Assembly (NCBI GenBank): GCA_947172415.1
Contig: OX359192.1
Coordinates: forward strand, 1,304,501-1,368,500
Direction of reading: 5' to 3'
Length of the DNA: 64,000 nucleotides
From: Chondrosia reniformis
Taxonomy: Eukaryota > Porifera > Demospongiae > Chondrillida > Chondrillidae
The translations under genes and the position numbers were made by a program. Under the pieces are notes generated by a model. That model saw nothing but the letters and a program-made list of their open reading frames with translations. It was not told the DNA's origin and searched no databases. Position 1 is the first letter of the stretch; every line of letters starts with the position of its first letter. Below are positions 49,901 through 59,400 of this stretch, piece by piece.

Positions 49901-52900
49901 TCATAGAGTAGCTGCTCAGTACATTTGAATTATTGTATAACCTTTACTAACTGTTACTGTTACTTTGTGACTTTGCTAGAGTGGAAAATCTACATACTTG
50001 AAGCAGATAGTACTGATTCAAATTATGGCTCAGATTGGATCATATGTTCCAGCAGAATACGCTTCACTTAGGCTAGCTGATCAGATATTCTCAAGGATTG
50101 GAAGTGATGATGATATTGAAACTAACTCATCCACATTCATGCTTGAGGTGAGACCACCCATGCATCCATTCACATTACTGAAGCAATACATATACATAAC
50201 TACGTACGTACTGTACGTCATTCGTGACTCGTGGATGCCAGCTATAAGTGTGGATACATCCACAAAAACCAATAAATGGCCAGAATTATTTTCTCTGTTA
50301 TATATATACAGTATATATACATTAAAATGCTTTATAATAGTATTTTTAATTCTTCAGATGAAGGAAATCAACTATATTGTACAGGTACGTAAGTGCCTCT
50401 TTAGTTCCATCTTAGATAACACATTTAATCTCTTCCATACGGAAGTCATAAATCCTCATTTTGGTATCCAAATGATTAGAATGTCACAGATGCTTCCATT
50501 GTCATAATTGATGAACTTGGCAGAGGTACCAGTAGCGAGGAGGGAGTGGGTATATGTTTTGCTATATGTGAGCATCTATTAGAGAAAAAGGTATGATATG
50601 CCTGTGCCATGTGTATGTATATATATATATATACACGTGTATATACGTACATAGCTGCTTCATAGAATGATATTATGGTATGCTTTATAACATCATTCAC
50701 TAATGGTAAATTTTAAATGTATGTATATACATATACGTAGTGACCTCCTATCATACACAAATGCCATTAGACAATGCGTGCTGTGATGTGCATATCCTAC
50801 ATGAATTTTGTGTTGCATATACGCATTCATTTTCTTTTTACCAGTGGTTTCTTTAGTCACTGTAATATAGTTCATTTATAATTAGTCACACATTCCTTCG
50901 CTTCTTAGCCATTTTGACCTACTCAAATGCCATTACAATGGTGTACATATGTATATCAGTTATGGATCATTGCCTTAAACATTAGTTGAAATATATAATT
51001 ACTTGGATTTTGGCTTTAATTCTTACCTCTGGGCTATAACTACATTGCAGATAAAGAGTACAATATTAATCCTTATTTGTGCTTTACATGTAATACATGA
51101 ACATATTTATTTTATTATAATTAATGGTAAAACAAGTTCTGTTTCACTTCAGTTATCCGAACTTTTCAATTATCCGAACACTTGTTTCAATTCAACTGAC
51201 CACAGGGGTTCGGATAAGTGAGGTTGCACTGTATATATTTTATAGTACTGTTTATTGATATGTAGTCTTTCACCTTTTTTGCAACTCATGCCCTGGAGCT
51301 TACAAATTTAGACTCTCTTTATCCAAATGTAGAGAAGTAAGTTTGTATACATAAAAGTACATCGTTTGCCATGTAATATACACCTCTATACACATGCAAG
51401 TATACGTATGTAATAGTTATACCACACTTGAGGGAGATATATATCTGGGGTGTAATAAACCTTAATTATATTTCACACTTGAACTAGTGATATATATTTC
51501 ACACTTGAACTAGTGATAAATGTTATATCACCAGTACTCATATTTACTTATCATCACCTTACAATTGATTCAAGTCATATGTGATATATATTAGTTATAC
51601 CACACTCAAGTGTGCATGGTATAAATAGTACATACAGACATATGACTGTATATACACACTGTGCTTGCATGTACTTTATCACGTGTGTTACGGATCAGTT
51701 AGCCAGCTGTAGTTGTATTTACAGTTATCACTTTGAAGTCAAATTTGGAAGCACAGAGGAGGAGCAAAGACAAATATCATACACTCATCAGCTGTCGAAA
51801 GGTCGTATGGAAGAGAGGAATTATGGTAGGTACCAACTATGACTGTATGAACACATACAGTGTGTCCTGCATGCTGCAACTGAATTGGTATATACATATG
51901 CATACATACAATATGCCCTCCTTTTTTAATCTCATGATTACTATATAATGAAATGAACATTTATATTTAAATAATAATGAATCACTTTTCATCAAGGCCT
52001 TTGCACATGCAGACTTAGGGGTCTCTCTAAAACGCGGAACCGGAGCGAATTCCGGAACACGGAAAACGGAGCACGGAATAACGGAAACGCATAATTCGCC
52101 GTGGGCGAAAGAGTATTGCCGCAACTGTAGGTTTTAACTAAGTTTTCCTTTGTTAATTCTCACCACTTAGCTAAGTATGATTTTAGGACAAGTTAGCTAA
52201 TAACAGGAGTGTTACATACCTGCCAGTCCATATTCATACATGTGGCCGAACAATAGTGTGAATACATTAAGTATAATATGCGCACGTACGCTTGGCCCTC
52301 ACAAATAGTTAGCTACTTGCCTATTAGTGGTACAAGCTCAGCTTGCAAGTCCAATAACGGCGATTTCTACATACAGTATACTTTGCTCGTGCATTTAGTC
52401 GAAGAACATCAATGAACCGTTTACGTACGCATTATCAATTGCTAGTTAGCTACCTAGTTCGTTCGTAATTATAGTTGTCGCTAATCTCACGCAAGCCTTC
52501 CATTCTCTGCTCTGTATTCCTGCACGCTGCGTAAATCAGTTGCGCCTGCGAATCGAACGAACCAATTAGCCCACGGCGAATTATGCGTTTCCGTTATTCC
52601 GTACTCCGTTTTCCGTGTTCCGGAATTCGCTCCGGTTCCGCGATTTAGAGAGACCCGCCCAATTAATTCTTCTTTATTATACGTACATGTATTTCATTTA
52701 TTCATATAAACTACATATATCTTGACTATGTAAGTTATCGTTAACTTGTGTAGGAATACAATTAGCTGAGACTTCCACCCTACCAAAGTCTATTATAGAA
52801 GATGCTAAGGGAATACTTCAAAGAATCCAAATAGCTCAAAAGGTATAATATATTGCCTAATACTTTTATATGGCTGCATACTAGATTAAGTAGTGTCATT

Positions 52901-53219
52901 GAAATGTCCTATATATGCACTTGAAACATAAACCTGGATGGTAAAAGTATCTAAATAACATCTGTACAGGTGCTATGTTAATACAAAAAAAACAATTCTG
53001 TAGGAATCAGAGGCAGATATGCAGTTGCAACTCCAACGAGGAATATTCCAGTTAGCTACTCATTTAGTACAATTGGCCAGAAATTCTAAACTAGACCAGT
53101 CCAGCTTAGGAACTTATGCTGCATTCTTAAAAGACAAGTACTCATGGCTGCTTAGTGACAGAACAGGAAGTGCCAGCTGTAACAACATGGTTTTGAGTCA
53201 CTCAAATACTGAAGAATAA
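43988..53219 (+). CDS. MSH4: MutS homologue MSH4 (meiotic crossover factor)
   Basis: About 20 exons. Start exon 43988-44015 (MANGCGAKY), then 44082-44267 (Ser-rich N-terminus), about 44475-44585, about 44894-44980, 45145-45210, 45283-45473 ([19 protein letters not shown]), 45869-45893 (YYCLATAA), about 45976-46072 ([15 protein letters not shown]), 46410-46552 ([20 protein letters not shown]), and so on. The P-loop is split by an intron: VITGPNM (49823-49842) and SGKSTYLKQ (49980 onward). Walker B follows, [19 protein letters not shown] (50486-50591), then a [17 protein letters not shown] exon (about 51268-51337). A C-terminal helical part ends SHSNTEE. MSH4 lacks the mismatch-recognition domain and works with MSH5 as a clamp on meiotic recombination intermediates. 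The stop codon overlaps the poly(A) signal AATAAA at 53215. A transposon with long inverted repeats sits in an intron at 52018-52656. Confidence 0.93.
45437..45620. repeat. 92-bp tandem duplication over an MSH4 exon end
   Basis: GAGTATAACACTGTTGAAAT and the following 70 bases occur at 45439 and again at 45531 with a few substitutions. The copy includes the last 34 coding bases and the donor (ACTAA/GTGAGA) but no acceptor. Confidence 0.88.
49240..49438. mobile_element. MITE-like inverted-repeat element in MSH4 intron
   Basis: Begins TATAGTATATAGGAAGATTT and ends CGCAAAATTTTCCTGCTATATGG. The interior has repeated TTTCGCGATTTCG and AAATCGTAAAAATCGC in inverted orientation. About 195 bp, no coding, flanked by TATA-type sequence. 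Confidence 0.7.
51140..51233. mobile_element. Terminal fragment of a pogo/Tigger-like element
   Basis: On the minus strand it reads TA-CAGTGCAACCTCACTTATCC followed by GAACCCCTGTGG, and it repeats TTATCCGAA internally. The end resembles that of the 53349-54258 element (CAGTRAAACCTC). It lies in an MSH4 intron; a matching second end was not found. Confidence 0.55.
52018..52656. mobile_element. 639-bp element with 88-bp terminal inverted repeats
   Basis: Left arm 52018-52105 opens GGGTCTCTCTAAAACGCGG and closes AATTCGCCGTGGGC. The right arm 52569-52656 is its reverse complement with about two mismatches. Arms are rich in CGGAA motifs and far more GC-rich than the host intron. The 463-bp interior shows no convincing coding. 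No clear target-site duplication was seen. A foldback- or MITE-type non-autonomous DNA transposon in an MSH4 intron. Confidence 0.9.
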
Positions 53220-54552
53220 AATGTATATTGTGAAATGTTATGAAGACTATACTTTCGAGGATTAATATATATATCAATTGCAATTGAATACAATACATAT
53301 CAATTACCGTATAGCTTTAAGTCCCATATGTTATCGATCAGTACATTACAGTAAAACCTCTAATAGCGGACTCTCCGAAAAGCGGACAACCTCTGTACAG
53401 CGGACAAATCTTACGCCCCCGATTGACTTTCCCATAGAACTAGTACATTTCGAACCTCCGAGTAGCGGCACCTCTGAACTCCGGACAACGGACACTGACC
53501 AAGCCTCAGACTGATCTCTGACAATACATACTGACCTCCGAAAGCGGACAGTTAAACTAAGGACGAGACGAAACTAATACGATAAAACGATAATAGTACA
53601 GTGAACTAAATTAGCGTAAGTCATACGTAAGTATCTAGCTACATAAAATAGCTACCGATGCGTATATACGTACAGTAGTCTCAAGTGAATTTCGGTTCCG
53701 CCCGCTAGCTCATTGCGCTCCTATTTTTTCAACTATTCAAAGGTCGATAAAAGTGGCCTTAAACCTGATTGGTCTAAGCGAATGATTTATCCATTTGGTA
53801 GTTGTTCATTTTAACTGTCCTAAAACCACTCGTACCAAACCATCTAATAGGAAGTCTTGCTTCTGAGGATCGTGCCCAGCATAACCTTTAAGTTAGTAAA
53901 CCGTTATGTTAGTAAAATGTTAGTGTTTGTAGCTTCCTATAATTTGGTGTGTATTTATTGCATCTCTTGGATCTTGCTCATGAGCCATAATATAGTGTCA
54001 CTATAGGTCATACGTAAGTAACATACGTTAATCCACAGATTGGCCTGCGCAAACCGTGGATTAACGCTTTGCGCAGGCCAATCCGTGGATTGTCCGAATC
54101 CGTACTTTGCGCAAGACATATATAACTGGTAGCTAGTTACTATTACACAATTGTTGTTTAGAGGGTTATTGATGGGCCGACCTCCGAGAAGAGGACAACC
54201 TCTGAATAAAGGACAAGATGGTGGGTCCGAGCGTGTCCGTTATTCGGAGGTTTCACTGTATTTCCATGAGAGCCATGCAGTCTTTTTAATGGATTTCAGT
54301 TCACAGCCACAGCAATTTGATGTATATCTCATTGGAGAGTTATGTATATTTGACTATGAAATTTCATGATGCATGGAAAAAGCTTTCCTTAAATCAAAGA
54401 CAAACAGTTTTGTATTTCACAGTACACCAGAGAGAAATGCACACATATGTATACGTATATGGCTGCTATACCACAACAAGGATTAAATTTTGTATATAAT
54501 TTATATTACAGTGTAACTTGCCATGTATTTATATATATCCATGTAATGCCAG
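53220..54552. other. Spacer between convergent MSH4 and WSCD-like gene, mostly a transposon
   Basis: Two thirds of this stretch is the 910-bp Tigger-like element. The remainder is AT-rich 3' flank of both genes. No other gene was seen. Confidence 0.75.
53349..54258. mobile_element. 910-bp pogo/Tigger-like non-autonomous DNA transposon
   Basis: Left end TA-CAGTAAAACCTCTAATAGCG; right end, read on the minus strand, TA-CAGTGAAACCTCCGAATAACG. Both ends continue as GGAC/CTC-rich subterminal repeats (GCGGACAACCTCTGTACAGC and GAGGACAACCTCTGAATAAA). TA flanks both ends as expected for Tc1/mariner-pogo insertion. No transposase frame. A strong internal hairpin at about 54032-54098 (AATCCACAGATTGGCCTGCG with its inverted copy). 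Confidence 0.85.
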
Positions 54553-55701
54553 TTACCAAACCCATTTAGTAACATTAATATCCAGTGCTTCCAGCTGCAC
54601 ACGGTTCAAGTCTATCCATGTCTGAAGCATGGCTGTTTGATTTTTGCTGTATGGATATGAATAAGTTGAATGTCTCTTGAATGTTCCAGTCAAGTCCTGG
54701 TGTCTAACTAAGCAGTTCAACTTTGCCTTTGTAACTTCCAAATCAAGGAAACGCACCACTTCAACTAGTTCTGCTTCTAAATTTGTTTTTAATGATTCAT
54801 AACTGAGAAAATGAATATTTAAATTGTTGGCTCTTCTAAACACACTTCGCCATATCGAATCCCAGTGACGGTAATACATTTCAAAGGGCTTGTCTGGTAT
54901 ACTTACATTTGTAGCGCTTGCAAAAGATGATGTGTGGTCTCTAAATTTTTGAAAGGTATGATATGATAAAAAGGCATGCCAAGGATTGCGGTACAGAAAA
55001 ATCATTTTTGTAATCCACGGATTAACATCATGTGTTTTTATGGCTACAACGGAGCCATCAGCTATTTCTTCACCAAGCATTCCGCCACAGAGTAGCCTCT
55101 TGTCCTTGTAGACAGATCCTGTGAAGTATCCCGTCATTTCCTCCAAGAGAAGCCGACACCAGGTATTCCCTGATCCAGGAAAACTAACTAATCCAACCCG
55201 TTCCGTTTTATTTTTCATGAATTTCATTTCCAGGTATCGTGTACAAGTCCTTTTCTCGAACTGAAGACGGGGTTTCTTGCATTGCTCGGTGACATTACGG
55301 CCAAATTCTTTTTGTATATCAGCCAAAGTAAATATATGTCCTTGGTTACTGATGAGCGATTCGGCTAAATCGCTATCGGTTATTATACTATTGGTTGACT
55401 GACGAGGCAATGGTTTTCTTGACAGATTCTTTGCTAAAGTAGGCACTGACGGGCCAGAACTAAAAGCATTTCTTATCACGGCATCTTTCGGCAATGCATT
55501 TGTAACTGTTAAGGGAGTTGAAGTTTCTCTAACACTTGGTTTCCTAGGGTGGTGTTCAAAAAACGGTGCGCGTTTAAAGAAAAGGGAACCTACGCCAGTC
55601 ACAATGATTAACAATATAAGCTTGGTTTTTGACAGCCTTTTAGTACACAGCAATCGGAAGAACATATTCTCCGTGCTGTCTTCGTGCTCTTCTCTTCTCA
55701 A
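54553..55701 (-). CDS. WSCD-type Golgi sulfotransferase, intronless
   Basis: A 382-codon single exon. The N-terminus is short and cytosolic, then a membrane anchor (LILLIIVTGVGSLFF, residues about 28-43) typical of type II Golgi proteins, then a Ser/Pro/Thr stem. The sulfotransferase fold starts with the 5'-phosphosulfate-binding loop VGLVSFPGSGNTWCRLLLEE (about residue 168), followed by TGYFTGSVYKD, IKTHD, and the 3'-phosphate-binding region MIFLYRNPWHAFLSYH. It ends INVTKWVW. SFPGSGNTW...TGYFTGS matches the WSC-domain sulfotransferase family WSCD1/2, but the WSC domains themselves are absent. The substrate is unknown (WSCD enzymes can sulfate sialic acid in mammals). It is divergent from UTP14. 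Confidence 0.82.
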   Translation of the reverse strand: MRREEHEDSTENMFFRLLCTKRLSKTKLILLIIVTGVGSLFFKRAPFFEHHPRKPSVRETSTPLTVTNALPKDAVIRNAFSSGPSVPTLAKNLSRKPLPRQSTNSIITDSDLAESLISNQGHIFTLADIQKEFGRNVTEQCKKPRLQFEKRTCTRYLEMKFMKNKTERVGLVSFPGSGNTWCRLLLEEMTGYFTGSVYKDKRLLCGGMLGEEIADGSVVAIKTHDVNPWITKMIFLYRNPWHAFLSYHTFQKFRDHTSSFASATNVSIPDKPFEMYYRHWDSIWRSVFRRANNLNIHFLSYESLKTNLEAELVEVVRFLDLEVTKAKLNCLVRHQDLTGTFKRHSTYSYPYSKNQTAMLQTWIDLNRVQLEALDINVTKWVW

Positions 55702-56452
55702 TATTTGTCCGACGCACGCCTCGTTGCATTACAAGTCAGGGTTCTGGTGGCCCGGAAGCTTTAGTTATGAATAAGCAATGGGATGGCCAGGCTGACCTCC
55801 ACACCTCCAAGTGTTAACTTATAGCATAGACTATATAAAATGATGTTTTGTACAGGTTATGGTAAAGCCATTATAATACTTTACTACGTACGTATTTCAG
55901 TATGCATTAGCCTTATTACTGTCTTTTTCGTTACTTTTTGCTAGACTAACTTTTGTAGAACTAGTCACTGGTGCAACACTGCCATTCCTACTTCAAACAT
56001 CATTTTTTCTAATCTTTAATTACTCTAACTATATGTTTGACTACAGAATGGTCGCGGCGTTATTGCGACCGTGTAGCAGCAAACGTTGTCAGACCCTTAT
56101 GGAGCAAGTATTGTGTCAGTTAAGGTCTTGCAAACTTGCAAACAAAATTGCAAACTAGGGGAGAAGGTGAGAGATATACACTACGAGTGGAATAAAGTTT
56201 CGGAAGTGGAAATGCATTTTCAGAAAATTCTGTTCGTCATTAGCATTTAGAACAGCGTACATAAACAACTGCAGATAGTTTTAAGTTTGCCCATATTCGA
56301 AGGAATACTACAGAGCTCATGAAAGTCAATTACCATTCAGTTAATGGATAAATTACAAACGGTTGTGGTTAGTGTATCAGACTCTGTGAACCAAAATGGC
56401 CACATTTTTATTCGCAACTTACCTACGTGACTAATTGGTGTTGGCAAAGACA
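55702..56452. other. Divergent spacer, WSCD-like gene / UTP14
   Basis: About 750 bp between opposite start codons. Contains a short repeat also found near 9000-9110 (ACTGCCATTCCTACTTC with AACATCATTTTT), so part of it is dispersed repeat. No gene was recognised. Confidence 0.6.
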
Positions 56453-59400
56453 ATGGATGACATAGACTTCAAGGATTCCTCATCTGAAGTAATAAGATTG
56501 TTTGTTTCCTCCGTATATTCCTGTTATTGTATTGTCTCACACTCGTAAATCGCTAAGATAATTAGAAGCTAAAGTTTGCCTATATACGTATGCAGACTGT
56601 TAGCAGGTGTCTCTCCATGGTTTATCGTGCCAGGGTTTATATTTCTGTTTATTCAGGAAGAAGATGAGGCAATGCATGAAAATCTGCTGGATTCTGTGTA
56701 TGCTATGAACAAAAGGAGGTATTAAAAATGCATTAAATGATAGTGGCATTGACCTAAAACCTATTTCAAACCTCTAGGACATTGTGTAGAGAGCCTGACT
56801 AAAGAGTGAATGTGTTTAATGCCATGTGAGTGTGTGATTTGAATGTATTGATGTACGTTCGTAGGTCCCACCATTACACCAGGACAGAGCCATCGACTAG
56901 ACCCTCAGAGTATCATCTAACAAGAGGAGAAGGTGTAGATTTGTGTGCCATTATATTCACTGTCACCATATTGTGTGCCATTATATTCACTGTCACTATA
57001 TTGTGTGCCATTATATTCACTGTTACTATATTGTGTGCCATTATATTGACTGTCACTATATTGTGTGCCATTATATTGACTGTCACTATATTGTGTGCCA
57101 TTATATTGACTGTCACTATATTGTGTGCCATTATATTGACTGTCACTATATTGTGTGCCATTATATTTACTGTCACTATATTGTGTGCCATTATATTCAC
57201 TGTCACTATATTGTGTGCCATTATATTGACTGTCACTATATAGTGTGCCATTATATTGACTGTCACTATATTGTGTGCCATTATATTCACTGTCACTATA
57301 TTGTGTGCCATTATATTGACTGTCACTATATTGTGTGCCATTATATTCACTGTCACCATATTGTGTGCCATTATATTCACTGTCACTATATTGTGTGCAA
57401 TTATATTGACTGTCACCATATTGTGTGCCATTATATTCACTGTTACCATATTGTGTGCCATTATATTCACTGTCACTATATTGTGTCTTGGCTACATGCA
57501 AAATTCGGGGCCAGAGGGGGGAAATGAAAATTTTCAAAATTTAGGAGGGCAATGGTATGAGGGTGTCAAAGCAGTTTATATTAACTTCCCAAAAGTCTAG
57601 GGGGGCAAAATCAATCCATTCCCCCCTGCCCTCCCTCTATGCAGCCCTATTGCCATATTATGTCTTGTTATATACGTATATAATAGTGAATAGTAACCAC
57701 GGTAACCAAATACATTATTAGATATTGTACCTCCTATGTTTTGTATAAGAACATGTGTTTATTGTATGTAATAGCTGTCATATTTCTAAATTTCAGTTTT
57801 ATTATCACTTTTCTATGTACATTTTAGATGAGCAAGTAAAAGTTGCAGAGTTAGTGAACTCTTTAAAAGAAGCAAAAGGTTTTAAATCTCTCAAAAAGAG
57901 ACTGGTAAGTCTCACAACTTGTAAGGTGAACTATCACTTCCATCCCAACTCTCTGCCCTTAGAGACCAATTGAAGAAGAATCGGGCAAGGTGTTACCTCC
58001 ACTTCCTAAAGTGGAGACCAACAAGGTGAAGTGTTCAAATAGTCTATACAAGCTATCCTTCCTAATTCAGTGTAGAGCGTACTTTATACATACATATACA
58101 TATAAGGAAAATAGGGGAACTTTAAGATCAGAAACCGATCGTAAAGCATCAATATCATCATCGTGAAGCTCTGGATAGTGCCCCTGCCCAGGGGAGAGAC
58201 TTTGGTTCCCATTAAGTGGACACTTTGGTTCTGCCCATTAGCTCATTGTGCTCCTCGGGGGACATGAGTGGGTAATTCCCCCCACCCCCTTGAAAATGAC
58301 AAAATTATATGCTATATATGTGCTAAAATGAACATTGGATATACATCTAACAAAATATAATATTTTTACTTAAAGTTGAATTGTACACATTAACACCAAA
58401 TAATGCGTTATTCAAGTTGAAATTTCTTTTAATTATTTTTCAATTGTCAGGAGTACAAATACATCCATTTGCATATTATGTTCTATACGCATATGGATTT
58501 CTGTTGCTAAAGAGTCCGCCAAGGTAGTTGGCACTGTATTGTAGCCCATGTGCAACAGATTTTTCATATGATAGTACTCTCCCTCTCTGATAGAACTAAA
58601 AGTACTCCATATCTCTTTCTCACTGTATGCTTGTTACTGTAATAATATCATTTTCACTATTGTCAGGCTCAACGGAAAATTGCTCACTCTTTGGCAGTAA
58701 AACAAGTGTCAAAATGGATTCCAACTGTCAAAAGAAACAGAGAAGTGATATTCATATATTACTATTACTAGATAGAACCAATTACAGATTTCTTATTTTC
58801 TAAGTAGGCTGCTCATTTATATTTCAATCAGCTTGAGTCAAAACCTCCTCCCAAATCCATCAAGACACTGGTCGAGTCACATGAGGTAAGTGTTCTTACA
58901 CTGTACTCTTCAGTTGCTGTCTATTATTAGAAAATCAAATGTATGATGTACGTACATACATATGTACTATACGAAGTGATAGGGTTTATTTGTCGCGATC
59001 ATGATGATATATGAAATATTGCTGATGAAGACCTATGGGTTGAAACGTTATATTCCAAAGATTTAATGTTGCTGTTGCTCAATAAACTTCATATATCAAT
59101 ATGTACTATACGTACATATATAGGGTGAAAATATGTAATGTATGTAATGTATGTAATGTGAAAATAATTTAATTACATAAACCAGTACAAAAGTTTTAAT
59201 GTGATATGTAAACAAGCAATTTTCTCCTTTTAATGGCTGCTACAAGACTATTGTCTTCATTTTCACCATTTTAAATGATATGTCTAATCACATGACTATC
59301 ACATGACTACCACATGACTGCATCACTTTAGCCAAGGACTCCTCTTGAGAAGGAAATTGCTGAGCTGTTTGCCAAAACCGACCATGTTGTTGTTGATAAA

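Noticed and set aside
56830-57600. Repetitive open frames of 114-206 codons on both strands
   Set aside because: Products of a 30-bp minisatellite in a UTP14 intron; composition is fully explained by the repeat.
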